A stretch of 64,000 bases of DNA from Coriobacteriaceae bacterium (GCA_025992705.1 DAJPGJ010000001.1:1550001-1614000); one strand, 5' to 3'; counted from the first letter of the stretch, positions 16,730 through 25,820 are shown. Made by a program: numbers and translations. Notes: generated by a model from the sequence alone, not told the origin.

Positions 16730-18060
16730 GGGCTATGTTTCAAAAAGTGTGTCCGAATAAGACCCGTTACCCCAGTTGAACACAAGCAAATCAGGTCCTT
16801 GAGTTGGAATCGCCCAACTCGAAGGTGTTTCAAAAAGTGTGTCCGCTTTCCTCTTGACGTGCCTGTTCAGGCAAGCTTTCCGAAGGGAAAAGTTGCCTAG
16901 TGGACAGGATGACGCCTTGAGTAGCCCGAGATGCGACGTTTGCGGAAGCGAGATGAAGGGGAACGGATACACGAAGGCAGGGACCAAGCGCTGGCGGTGC
17001 AAGTCGTGCGGTGCCTCCAAGACGAGAAGGATTGACAACGCCGCCAAGCTGCTCCGGGCCTTCCTTGCCTGGATCCTCTCCAAGAGGTCGATCGCCGATC
17101 TCGGATACAGCAGGTCGACCTTCTGGCGAAAGTGCGCCGGGTTCTGGGAGCTTTGGCCCATCGCCCCTTTCACCGGCGAGGTCTTCGACACGGTCTTTCT
17201 CGACGGCATCTGGTTTTCCCACGACGCCGTCGTGCTCGTCGCGCGCTCCAAGGAGCACGTGATCGCATGGCACCTGGCGCAAAGGGAGTGCTCGAGCTCC
17301 TGGGCGGCGCTGATGATGAGGATACCCGCTCCGATGCTGGTGGTGTCGGACGGATCCACCGGGCTCGCGAAGGCGGCGCGCACCGTATGGCCCGGCACCA
17401 GGATACAGCGCTGCGTCGTGCATGCCGCGCGCCAGGTCAAGCGCTACACGACCAAGAGTCCCAAGCTCGAGTGCGGCCGCGAGCTCCTGGGCATCGCGAA
17501 CCGCCTGACGAGGGCCAAAGACGAGGACGCGATGAGGGAGTGGCTCGTCGACTACGCGCAGTGGTGCTCCGATTGGAGCGAGTTCCTGAAGGAGTTCACG
17601 GTGAAAGACGGCAGGAGGGTCTACACGCACGAGAGGCTGCGGCGGGCCAGGGGAAGCCTCAACCGCCTGGTGAAGGAAGGGACGCTTTTCACATTCATCG
17701 AGATGCAAAGGGAGCGCGGCGGGCGCTGGGATTCCACCAACAACCCGATCGAGAGCCTGAACGCGCAACTGAGGGAGATGCTCAGGCTGCATCGGGGATT
17801 GCCGCTGCTGCACCGCGTGAAGGCCGTCATGTGGTGGTGCTACATGCACACCGAAGAGCCCGAGAGCCCGGCGGAGATCCTGCGCCGCATGCCGAGGGAC
17901 GAAGACGTCGACGGGCTTTTCGCAACCGTCTCGGGCGAGGGCCGGCATTCGGATGGAAGCCCGGAGAGGTATGGGAAGGCCATCGACTGGAACGAGTTTC
18001 ACATGCCGACGAGGTACCGTCAGTGATGTCCCGCCGGACACACTTTTTGAAACATAGCCC
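16730..18060 (+). mobile_element. IS256-family (IS1249-like) insertion sequence, intact ends
   Basis: 1331 bp. The termini are inverted repeats starting GGGCTATGTTTCAAAAAG, seen at 16730 and, inverted, ending at 18060. They are flanked by a perfect 8-bp target duplication CAATAATC (16722-16729 and 18061-18068), the size expected for IS256-family elements. An extra copy of the repeat core (TTTCAAAAAGTGTGTCCG) lies inside the left end at about 16826-16845, 90 bp from the outer one. Between the two left copies is a hairpin GAGTTGG/CCAACTC that could block read-in transcription. The matching target duplication suggests a fairly recent insertion. Confidence 0.9.
16893..18026 (+). CDS. IS256/IS1249-type transposase
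   Basis: About 377 residues from a TTG with AAGGG five bases upstream (an upstream GTG at 16839 in the inner repeat would give 395). The N-terminal zinc ribbon has CDVCG and CKSCG. The DDE catalytic domain shows FLDGIWF, VSDGSTGLAKA and the C-terminal NNPIESLNAQLRE with the glutamate; QRCVVHAARQVKRY is the usual mutator-type segment between. Full length and without frameshift, so probably functional. It catalyses cut-and-paste or copy-out transposition of this IS. Confidence 0.92.
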   Translation: MPSGQDDALSSPRCDVCGSEMKGNGYTKAGTKRWRCKSCGASKTRRIDNAAKLLRAFLAWILSKRSIADLGYSRSTFWRKCAGFWELWPIAPFTGEVFDTVFLDGIWFSHDAVVLVARSKEHVIAWHLAQRECSSSWAALMMRIPAPMLVVSDGSTGLAKAARTVWPGTRIQRCVVHAARQVKRYTTKSPKLECGRELLGIANRLTRAKDEDAMREWLVDYAQWCSDWSEFLKEFTVKDGRRVYTHERLRRARGSLNRLVKEGTLFTFIEMQRERGGRWDSTNNPIESLNAQLREMLRLHRGLPLLHRVKAVMWWCYMHTEEPESPAEILRRMPRDEDVDGLFATVSGEGRHSDGSPERYGKAIDWNEFHMPTRYRQ

Positions 18061-19493
18061 CAATAATCTGCCAAATAGGAAATAATCTGTCCGAAATTAT
18101 ACGAGTGCACGCCAAATTGGCAGCGAGCGGAACTTTCCCCGCTGCTTAAGTCTATAAACTCATAATGACCCTTGAGAGGCAAATGTACGTATTCACATAA
18201 TGCTCCATATAATCTGCCGACAGGCTTTATCTTTGCCTTAAGACGACCGATGGATTTCGTAGGCGAAATTTTCTCCGCTTCTTCCAAATCCTTCGCCTTG
18301 CAGGCGTTATACGCCCATGCGATTTGCTCTAGCATCAACCTACTCATAGCATGAGCCTCGATCATATGGCCTTCCCTGTATAACATTGCGGCGACATAAT
18401 AAGTATTCTTCGCCCGAGTTAAGGCCGCATCTGAATATACCTCTCCCGCGTTCGGCTCAGCTTCAGGATGCATCCGCCGCATCGTGTCTTCCATGTGCTG
18501 CTTTCCCGCAAAGTACATTCTCTGAAACGCCAGATGTATATCTGGAATGTCAGGCTCACTACTAGAAACAAGATGCCTCAAAGCGTAGTCAAATGGTGTG
18601 CCCAAATTATGTGCAGCAATCGCCGCCTGAACATATTCGACCAGCTTTTTCGGTGCATTTCTTGATATATGGACAGCATGTGCCGAATAGCCAATCTGCG
18701 TGTAGTCTTCAAGGAGATCTCGACTTGCTTCAGCACGCATTTGTTCAAACGTCTCGTATGGCACCCCTTCTGCAAACGATGCGCTAATCCCCTGGTACCC
18801 CGTGTTATTTTCCGCATCATCCTCATCGCTTGTCATCATATCGATTGGATCATCCTCAGCATTGCTGTATCTGTATAGGAGCTTGCGAGATGAGGTCAAA
18901 CGGTAACCGTTATCCATTAACATTTGTATCGAATCTTTACCTACGGACCTCGGGTCATATTTGGTGTTCTGTTCCTGGGAAGCGTAATACCCATCAGCAG
19001 CATCAGCCAGGTAGCAGCAAAGTTCGGGCATCACACCAATATATTGATAAACAGCATGCGGGAGCTTATCAAAGAAGTCTTGTAGATTAGCAGCTTCGTA
19101 AGCTTCTCGCGATAACTCGAGTTTATGGATGTAAAGCACATCAACATACATCCCAGAAGGACTTTCGATAAGCCCTTCGCCCTCTAAATCAGTGGCTACT
19201 TCGCATAAATCCGCATTGCAATCATCGCATTCCATAACGATATTGCGCTTATCCCTATAGGCCTGTGCGCCGAATATGAATGCACCGTCAAGATGACCAA
19301 CCAAGTCCACCTTCGCATCATCACCGTAAAGGGAGATGACGGTATCCCCATCTTCTTGTTCAAGCGCGAAGTTCATTGTCAGCCATGTGATATGCGGAAA
19401 CTCTTCTTCAAATAACCTAGTACTTTCGTACTCCTTCCCATTTTCAAACGGAACGGAAATAAGCAAGTCCTTGAAATTTAGCTCTGCTGACAT
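18061..19493 (-). pseudogene. Hypothetical protein interrupted near its 3' end by the IS
   Basis: The intact part encodes about 477 residues from MSAELNFKDLLISVPF; in the present sequence the frame reads on into the IS. N-terminal part: strand-rich, with a Cys pair MECDDCNADLCEVA. Middle: acidic. C-terminal part: helical, AHAMSRLMLEQIAWAYNA, then LYGALCEYVHLPLKGHYEF, a pattern resembling the DUF5677/HEPN-like domain of the SEC-C protein at 27108. Base composition is clearly more AT-rich than core genes. Function unknown; accessory, possibly defence-related. Confidence 0.6.
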
Positions 19494-19550
19494 GATGACT
19501 ATCCTTAAATACGTTTAGCGATAATAAATGGCTTGTCTCGATGTTTACAT

Positions 19551-19837
19551 TTAACTCGCGGCGGACAGAGACCGAAGAAAATATCCGTCAATCCGCAACT
19601 CTTCGAATCTCTCGAAACCACTCTGCTGCAGGAAACGAGCCGCTACATGGAACCCCCGCGATCGGCCAGCTCCCCGAATTCTTCGCTCGTCATCGTCTGC
19701 ACGGAATACCCCTCGCAGGCGTAGAGGCTCTCGTGAAACGGCGCGCTGTTCTTGTGACAGCGGATGAACTGCATCGCCTTGCCCGTCGAGGCATCGAACC
19801 CGACGACCCATACGTAATCACTTGACATACCCATCAC
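19551..19837 (-). pseudogene. Small hypothetical gene with a probable G-tract frameshift
   Basis: The first frame encodes MSSDYVWVVGFDASTGKAMQ and on to SEEFGELADRGG, then meets an early stop. Adding one G to the G5 run there continues into another open frame, FHVAARFLQQSGFERFEEL, ending SLSAAS. The joined product would be about 90 residues. The composition is protein-like on both sides of the break. No family recognised. Either a decayed gene or a sequence error in a homopolymer. Confidence 0.35.
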
Positions 19838-19858
19838 ATCCCATCGTCATCGAAACCC

Positions 19859-20226
19859 GTGACGTCAATCGAAAACGCCACGTCGACGATTGTATGCGTG
19901 GGGTGTGACACGGTTTCACTGTTCGAGTCGCTGCGCGACGTGCCCAGCAACGAGGGGCTGAAGGGATACGAGCTGAAGGACTCGTTCATGGGCAGCGAGG
20001 GGGTCGCCCTCGTAATGCTCACCGCATCCCCATCTGCCTGTCACTGAATCTCTCGGAGGTCTACGTCCTCTTCGGCGCGCTCGCGGAATACGTCCGCGGG
20101 AAAGACGGGCAGGACTCGCACCGCAAGACCGCCAAGCGCCTCGCGGGCATGGCCAAGTCCCAGCTGAGCGATTATGCGAAGGAGAGGCTTCAAGCGCGGC
20201 AGCATGCGAGTTCATCTAGGGCATGA
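19859..20226 (+). pseudogene. Frameshifted hypothetical gene remnant
   Basis: The first frame reads MTSIENATSTIVCVGCDTVS to GSEGVALVMLT and stops at 20047. A second frame, offset near 20025, reads ICLSLNLSEVYVLFGALAEY, then KDGQDSHRKTAKRLAGMAKS and ends at 20226. Both have protein-like codon composition and together would give a protein of about 120 residues. No domain is recognised. It sits in a cluster of decayed genes between the IS and the kinase. Confidence 0.35.
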
Positions 20227-20495
20227 CATCAAGCGCAAGAACAAACGGCTGCGCCCCATCGTGCGCCGTGCAGATGATGATTGCGACATCGTGCCGTTGG
20301 CAGAGGTGATTGACGTGAGGAGGGGTGCGGGGTGAAATTCTTGCAGACATTGTGAATGACGGGCTCATCTTAGTGCGGCTATAAAACTCTTCAATTCATC
20401 TGCGAATGTAACAACTCTTAAGAAAAGGTTTTCCATTTACTTATTACACCCCTTACCCGAAAATACTAAGTGAACAATGAGGAAAAGGAGAGACC

Positions 20496-20783
20496 GTGTC
20501 CAACAAAAAGCATCGCTGGAGTCTTGAAGAAGATACATATTGCTGTGAAACATGCGTCAAATACTATGTTGCGGAAAAATCAAACATGCCTGTCGAAGTT
20601 CTTGTCAAAGAATTGTCTGAGCATTTTCCGAATATCTCAACAACATCGCTAAGAATGAAAATCCAGAATATTAAGCAAATTCTTGAAGAAGAAGGAATAG
20701 AAAACAGTTTACGTATTGGTCCACTCTCAAATTATTCGCAGCAAAACAAGAAAGCTATGCAAAACGTATTAAGAAAGCAATGA
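20496..20783 (+). CDS. Small hypothetical protein with a SANT/Myb-like start
   Basis: 95 residues, GTG start with AAGGAG six bases upstream. The N-terminus KKHRWSLEEDTYCCETCVKY resembles the W-x2-EED opening of SANT/Myb-like DNA-binding proteins that lie beside restriction or HNH genes. TTSLRMKIQNIKQILEEEG looks like the recognition helix followed by a short coiled segment. AT-rich. Its stop overlaps the start of the tiny frame at 20780. Function not known; a regulator of a lost neighbour is possible. Confidence 0.6.
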   Translation: MSNKKHRWSLEEDTYCCETCVKYYVAEKSNMPVEVLVKELSEHFPNISTTSLRMKIQNIKQILEEEGIENSLRIGPLSNYSQQNKKAMQNVLRKQ

Positions 20784-20893
20784 CGAAGAAGGAGCTTCTG
20801 CGAAGCTTTGGTAAAAGCGCTATCTGGGGCACAGACGCTCCATCAGACTCTAAGTCAAGAAGACGATGCCCGTGCGGCTCACGCTACCTATGA
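20780..20893 (+). CDS. Tiny SEC-C-like frame coupled to the preceding gene
   Basis: 37 codons from an ATG that overlaps the previous stop (ATGA): MTKKELLRSFGKSAIWGTDA then RRRCPCGSRYL. The CPCGS core is the beginning of a SEC-C type zinc-binding motif, but the motif stops where Lys/Cys/Cys should follow, so this may be the truncated start of a longer gene. Real expression is uncertain. Confidence 0.3.
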   Translation: MTKKELLRSFGKSAIWGTDAPSDSKSRRRCPCGSRYL

Positions 20894-20976
20894 GAATCGC
20901 CATCACATTTTCGTTCCCTGAACGGTCAGCCCGGTATACCCTAGCCATTTCAGCAATCGGTACTGGATGACCCGCG

Positions 20977-22821
20977 CTATTCAACCTCGACTAGACCAAG
21001 CACCTTGGCTAAGGTTACGGTTACGTCAAAAACTAGGTTCCATACGTGCATGATTTTATCTTCCACTTTGAGCGGCAATCTGAACAAATCGTCAATATCA
21101 GCCTCGAAGATATAGTGACCTCGTGCAATTTCTCGTGCTTCTTTTTTAAATTCGTCGTAATGCTCTTGGTCGTCGAATATTACAATCGCCTGCTCATCTT
21201 CGATCTGACTTTCGATATTCGAATACTTTTCATTGAGAATATCGAGAATCTCTTTTGCTCTTCGGTAATAGACGGACTCCGCTTTCCTCAAGGCACGCGC
21301 AAACGCATGATTCTCTAAATATGAATTCAGGATAGGATCTTCAACATCAGATATCGAAACGTGGTCTATAAGATTGAAATCATCCAGCAATTCATCAGGC
21401 GTTGCATCAGGATAAGTGGCCGCACAGATATCAAGCGCAATTCTCCCAGCAATCCAGAAAAGCGGCTCATCTTCCCCAAAAACAAAAGGAGACTTATCGA
21501 TCATGTTTACTGCGTCAATAAGCTCTTCGCAGTGATACGAACTACACGAAACAAAGTATTTTCGAACTCTAACCCCCAGAGCCTCGCTTGAGATTCTTCC
21601 GCTCAAGTAAAACGAATGCTTTTCTAGCCATTCATCAAGCTTGACCCGAGAAGCTTCGCTTGGCCCATCATCGTAGAGATTCTGTTTGCCATCTCCGGAT
21701 ATCGAATGATATATGTTCGATTCGTAAAGGAACTTACTCTTGCATTTTTCAAGCACTTGAGCAAAACGCGACGCGTTAATTAGGTCTTCCGATGGATTGA
21801 AACGAATGTTGCAATGATAGTTAGAATTAATCTGATCCCAATCTTCAGGTTTTAAAGATGCAACTAATTTATTGGCTAGCAGCATATCTTCGGCAGCTTG
21901 GCGATAAACAATACCCCTCGTTTTGCTGTCAATACCCTCAGCCCAACCCCCAAAGCATTCCTTATCTAATTCTCGTAGCTCCTTTTCGGCATCGTCAAGG
22001 GCGTTCACAAGCTCCTGTTGAATTCTGCCTAGCTCAAGTCTGGCATGCGAGACGGATATCCTTTTCGCAGGATCCTGATACGTCATACGCCGAACTAGAT
22101 CATCTAAATCACCGAGCAACGGCTCTGCCTGAGATATTGTTTTGAAGTTGCTCCCACGAGGAATGCTCCCAGTGAATATTTCATTTGTAATGAGCCCAAC
22201 AGCAAAGACATCGACAGCAGCAGTAATCTTCGTTTGATCAGCACCCTTCCCCTGCTCGGGGGCAAAATATAAACGATTCGCCAGCAAATCTTTTGTTTTG
22301 GTAACTGAAAAATCTTCAAAATGAGCAATGCCGAAATCTGCAAGAACTGGAAGATTATCCATCCCAATAAGAATGTTCTCAGGCTTTATGTCTCGATGGA
22401 TGACCCCATCTGAGTGAATCACTTCTACGGCACCGTATAGTTTCAGAAGAAGATTGATCTTTTCGTTGATGCCGAGATTCACATCGTCCATCGTTTTACG
22501 CAAATCACGTTCATAGTACGGCATCACATACAGAAGGGATGTGGTTCTTTTGCCGCCCTTCCCAGTTTCCTCAATCTCTTCAGCGCCGATTATCTGAATA
22601 ATGTTGTCAGAATGATAATGTCTGCAATACTCAACTTCTTTTCTAAAACGCTTATTCTTAGTCTTGTTCTTCTTCTTTTTTTCATCAAGTAACGGTACTT
22701 TCTTTATTGCATAGGTTTTATCTTCTGATATGGCACAAATTACCGTCCCCGTCCCTCCTTGCCCCAGCTGTCCCCTTTTAGAGAGTGAGTACTTAACTCC
22801 TTCAATCGATACTTCCGTCAC
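20977..22821 (-). CDS. Serine/threonine protein kinase, cytosolic
   Basis: 614 residues. Hanks-type kinase domain in the first 270: glycine loop QLGQGGTGTV (18-27), AIKK with Lys40, a Lys-rich insertion (KKKKNKTKNKR, 48-58), catalytic HRDIKPEN (142-149), DFG (162-164), APEQ (187-190). All catalytic residues are present. There is no transmembrane segment or PASTA repeat; instead about 340 C-terminal residues of charged, helical sequence with no known domain. This differs from housekeeping PknB-type kinases and is closer in layout to phage-defence kinases. Strongly AT-rich compared with the core genome; isolated on the minus strand. Confidence 0.88.
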   Translation of the reverse strand: MTEVSIEGVKYSLSKRGQLGQGGTGTVICAISEDKTYAIKKVPLLDEKKKKNKTKNKRFRKEVEYCRHYHSDNIIQIIGAEEIEETGKGGKRTTSLLYVMPYYERDLRKTMDDVNLGINEKINLLLKLYGAVEVIHSDGVIHRDIKPENILIGMDNLPVLADFGIAHFEDFSVTKTKDLLANRLYFAPEQGKGADQTKITAAVDVFAVGLITNEIFTGSIPRGSNFKTISQAEPLLGDLDDLVRRMTYQDPAKRISVSHARLELGRIQQELVNALDDAEKELRELDKECFGGWAEGIDSKTRGIVYRQAAEDMLLANKLVASLKPEDWDQINSNYHCNIRFNPSEDLINASRFAQVLEKCKSKFLYESNIYHSISGDGKQNLYDDGPSEASRVKLDEWLEKHSFYLSGRISSEALGVRVRKYFVSCSSYHCEELIDAVNMIDKSPFVFGEDEPLFWIAGRIALDICAATYPDATPDELLDDFNLIDHVSISDVEDPILNSYLENHAFARALRKAESVYYRRAKEILDILNEKYSNIESQIEDEQAIVIFDDQEHYDEFKKEAREIARGHYIFEADIDDLFRLPLKVEDKIMHVWNLVFDVTVTLAKVLGLVEVE

Positions 22822-23589
22822 TTGAACTCCCTTTCCAGACCTTCATCGATTTTGAGCATGCAGAGATAATCCATTTAAGTCTCCGATTTAAATAATTATT
22901 GAAAGGCCATTATATGGGGCAAACTTCCAATAACACCCCGGATACGCTGCTCAAGGAAACCGAGAACGAATAACTCAACAACAGACGATTGCACTTCCCC
23001 TATCGCGAAAACCCCAACATCGCTCACTGCCCTCATCTCGCAACACAATTTGCAAACATCGCGTCAAAACTCTCGTTCCTCGCAAAAGCTCCTCGTGCTT
23101 GCGCGCAGAATAATCACCTATTCCACGCTCTACGCGTGCATTTTCGACCATCTGCTTTAGAGTTTGCCTCCTGCAAAGCGAGTTTCGTACAATCCGCTCA
23201 CGCCTCCGCAACCCTGCAGAACAAGGTATCCCCCTTCCGCCAGCAGCAAGACAATCGCATCGCTACGCTTTCCTCCATCACGTCTTTTCAACCGGCATAG
23301 AGGTGCTACAGCGTCGTCGATTGATGATTATCGATCATGCCTGACGCCCTCCCTCGAGCGTCAAAATAGGAGCATGCCGCCATGATCTTTGGCGACGCGT
23401 TGCCGATATCATAATCGAACTCAGTAATATCGGGACTTGCCCTCTCATAGGTCACGTCGTAGGTGATCCGGTTCTCCGTCATTCATGGCACTCGGTCGAA
23501 TTGTTTTCATTTACTGAAAACTTATTCAGTGAATAATTTTTCAGCAAATCGCCTTACCCACCGGCTCCCTACTTGCCAGCGCTCCGCCT
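22822..23589 (-). pseudogene. Intergenic stretch with a degenerate TnpC/DUF6262-like copy
   Basis: At about 22979-23290 the minus strand holds a broken relative of the 14206-14565 gene: RRQTLKQMVENARVERGIGD and YSARKHEELLR match RKQNLRQLVEDAREGRGIGG and YSAYSYDRLVQ. Similarity also continues upstream of the start (TTGATGATT near 23320). Several stops break the frame. The rest of the stretch (22822-22978 and 23340-23589) holds nothing I can identify; it is AT-rich near the kinase start and near 23500. Confidence 0.55.
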
Positions 23590-24414
23590 TCACAAAAACA
23601 CGTCAGCGACCTCGTCAGCAGTGAGGGCCCGCTGCTCTTCGGGCGAAAGGCTCGCCTCGCCGTCACCATCCTGCGAGCCGTACGAGCCGAACTGGGCGTG
23701 GTTGCCGCCGGGGATGACGAGCTCGCGCGCGTCCTCGCCGAGGTTTCCCTCGTTGTCGGCGGCGGCCCGGCGGTTCAGCACCCCATCCGAATCCCCCGTG
23801 ACGCTCAGCACCGTGACGCCGTCATCGGAGAGGTCGGCGGTGGAATAGGCCCCCAGCAGCACGAGGCCGTCCCACGACCGCGCGTGGCCGTCGAGGTAGC
23901 CGGCCGCCATGACGCCACCGAGCGAGTGCCCCATCAGGATCCATCTCTGCACGGCGGGAAACTGCCCCTGCACGCCGTCGGCCCCGTTCGCGTCGAGCAC
24001 GGACAGGTTGAACGGCATGCAGACGATTACGCAGAGGAACCCGCGCTCGGCCAGGTCCTGCATGAGCGGCGCGTACGCCTCAGCCTGCACCTTGCCTCCG
24101 GGGTAGAAGACGATTCCGGCCCGCGGATCGTCGGGGACGAAGGCGATGTCGCCGCCCTCCAGCCGCTGCACGGCCACGGTGTCGGTCGGTTCCATGGCGG
24201 CCAGGGCCGCGTCATCCGCGTGATAGTAGTCGCCCACGTAGACGCCGAAGCCTATGATGCCGGCGACGATGATCGCGAGGACGGCCACCAGGGCGATCTT
24301 CAGCTTGCGGTGGGTCTTGCGGACCGGGGTATGCTCCACCTTGCCCGCGAGCAGCTCCTCTTCGCATGCCGGCTCGGCGGCGTTGGTGATGTCCGATTTA
24401 CTCTCCAGGGTCAT
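23590..24414 (-). CDS. Membrane-anchored alpha/beta hydrolase
   Basis: About 274 residues from ATG at 24414 (MTLESKSDITNAAEPACEEE), with GGGAG upstream. One N-terminal transmembrane helix (LKIALVAVLAIIVAGIIGFG) follows a basic stretch, then a hydrolase domain predicted outside the membrane: VFYPGGKVQAEAY (oxyanion region), WILMGHSLGGVMAAGY (nucleophile Ser), SVTGDSDGV (Asp) and IPGGNHAQFG (His). All three catalytic residues are present. The DUF/PF12695-type group includes dienelactone hydrolase-like and lipase-like enzymes; substrate unknown. GC-rich like core genes, unlike the neighbouring kinase. Confidence 0.85.
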   Translation of the reverse strand: MTLESKSDITNAAEPACEEELLAGKVEHTPVRKTHRKLKIALVAVLAIIVAGIIGFGVYVGDYYHADDAALAAMEPTDTVAVQRLEGGDIAFVPDDPRAGIVFYPGGKVQAEAYAPLMQDLAERGFLCVIVCMPFNLSVLDANGADGVQGQFPAVQRWILMGHSLGGVMAAGYLDGHARSWDGLVLLGAYSTADLSDDGVTVLSVTGDSDGVLNRRAAADNEGNLGEDARELVIPGGNHAQFGSYGSQDGDGEASLSPEEQRALTADEVADVFL

Positions 24415-24483
24415 GGCCTGCTCCCGCTCGGGCGGATTGCAACATGCGTCTCGCGGATGCATATCGCATCCCGATTGCAGCTC

Positions 24484-25164
24484 CTACCGTGAAAGTCTTT
24501 TAGCTGACGTCGATTTGAGGTAGTTCTTCTTCAAATCCCTCGCACTCATGAAAAACTCTTTCTCGGAATTGCTAAGGCCTTCACACTTGAGCTTCTCTTC
24601 GAGGAGCGTGAGCGTGCAGAACATATCCGCAGCTTGGAACAGGCTGTAGTCCGACGGTGAGACCTTTCTGACGTCGGCCTCGAGGAAGGCGTTGAAGAGC
24701 GTGTTCACCAGGTTGGTGATCTCCTTCTGGCCGTTGTCATAATAGACAATGATACGGTCGAAAGACTGCAAGAAGCCCAGGTTATCGCGCAGGAAAGAGC
24801 TCACCTCGCGCGATATCCGGGAAACCATTTTGTCGTGATCGGCAAACTCCCGCTTCCTGAAGACGAAGGACTTGTAGGAGATATCGCAAAGACGCATGAA
24901 CGTAAACAGCGATCGGAAGAGCTTTCGACGCGCCGTCAGGTCCATACTCACGTAATCCCTTTCGCGTCTGATGAGCGGAGCGGAGTGCACGGCATGGTCT
25001 TCGGAAAGGCCCTGCTCGACAAGATGGCGTCTCAGATGATCAATCTGGTCTGCGATGTCAGCGCTCTGATCATGAAAGACCAACGTGATGATGTAGTACG
25101 GAGCATGATGTTCGTATGGGCCAAAGTCACCCGACTCGTCTATGAACACACTGAGCTCAGCCAT
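24484..25164 (-). CDS. DUF3800 domain protein
   Basis: 226 residues. It opens with the family signature VFIDESGDFG, followed by a strand region PYYIITLVF; the central DRIIVYYDNGQKEITNLVNT and YSLFQAADMFCTL supply the later conserved acidic residues. DUF3800 has an RNase H-like fold and is frequently found on mobile or defence islands; a nuclease role is suspected but unproven. AGGAGA lies five bases before the ATG. The gene has a structured leader upstream (see 25165-25243). Confidence 0.88.
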   Translation of the reverse strand: MAELSVFIDESGDFGPYEHHAPYYIITLVFHDQSADIADQIDHLRRHLVEQGLSEDHAVHSAPLIRRERDYVSMDLTARRKLFRSLFTFMRLCDISYKSFVFRKREFADHDKMVSRISREVSSFLRDNLGFLQSFDRIIVYYDNGQKEITNLVNTLFNAFLEADVRKVSPSDYSLFQAADMFCTLTLLEEKLKCEGLSNSEKEFFMSARDLKKNYLKSTSAKRLSR

Positions 25165-25256
25165 GGGTCTCCTGAAAATGAAATGGCGGGGAAAAAGTCC
25201 CCGCCCTTGGGTGGACCAGGGCCTTTCGGCCAGCCCAGAATATGACTAGTTTATAG
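25165..25256 (-). ncRNA. Structured leader of the DUF3800 gene, possible DUF3800 RNA motif
   Basis: On the minus strand a TATAAA -10 (25250-25255) is followed by two consecutive GC-rich hairpins: GGCTGGCC-GAAA-GGCCCTGG, with a GNRA tetraloop, and GGCGGGG-ACTTTTT-CCCCGCC (25185-25206), ending about 20 bases before the ATG. Several conserved RNA motifs of unknown function (DUF3800-I and following) have been described upstream of DUF3800 genes; whether this belongs to one cannot be decided by eye. An attenuator is an alternative. Confidence 0.45.
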
Positions 25257-25292
25257 CACGTTTTCATAACCCCGTCCATAGGCGCGCGCTTC

Positions 25293-25810
25293 CTAGAACC
25301 ACCACTCGAGCGAGTCCTCGATCACGTCCTTTCCACGAAGCTGTTCGACCCACCCCTTGGGGATTGAGTCATAACCGTACATTGCACCTGCCAGAGCTCC
25401 CGCGACGCAGGCAGTCGTGTCGGAATCGTCCCCGAGGTTCACCGCGGCAAGAACGCAACTGGCGTAGTCGTCCGTGTTGAGAGCGCACCAAAGCGCGGCA
25501 CCGAGCGTGTCTATGACGTAGCCTGTCGAGCGCACGTCGTCACGGCTCCACGACTCGATCTCGCGCATAAAGCCGAAGCGGGGGTCGTCGGGGATGTTGC
25601 CCTTGATCGCAGTAGTGAGGGCTTCGCCTCGCAACACCTCCCGCAGGATGCGCACGAACGCGACGCACGCCTCCTTCGAGATGACATGGGCATGGGTCAC
25701 CGCCGACGCGTCCCTGATCTCGTCATCGCTTGCGGTCGTCAGCGCAAGCGGCGCGATGCGCATGAGAGAACCGTTGCCGTTCGAGCGCTCCCCATCGCAA
25801 CCATGGCCGC
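25293..25810 (-). pseudogene. ADP-ribosylglycohydrolase, C-terminal part only
   Basis: The frame retains the C-terminal 170 residues of the ADP-ribosyl-glycohydrolase (DraG/ARH) family: SNGNGSLMRIAPLAL, HAHVISKEACVAFVRILREV, VIDTLGAALWCALNTDDY and the metal-binding NLGDDSDTTACVAGALAGAM. The N-terminal third with the first GD..G metal site is missing. Upstream, the open frame continues into DNA of the neighbouring AbiEii-like gene on the other strand, so the 5' end has been deleted. Unlikely to be active because half of the dinuclear metal site is lost. Confidence 0.75.
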
Positions 25811-25820
25811 TCCGTAGACG

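Noticed and set aside
16830..18060. Apparent 887-residue protein reading from 19493 on through the IS on the minus strand
   Set aside because: The part beyond 18061 is antisense to the transposase and only continues open by chance; the true gene ends just past the insertion site.
20204..20335. 43-codon frame MRVHLGHDIKRKNKRLRPIV to VRRGAG
   Set aside because: Protein-like but without a ribosome binding site or known motif; probably a remnant overlapping the decayed gene at 19859-20226.
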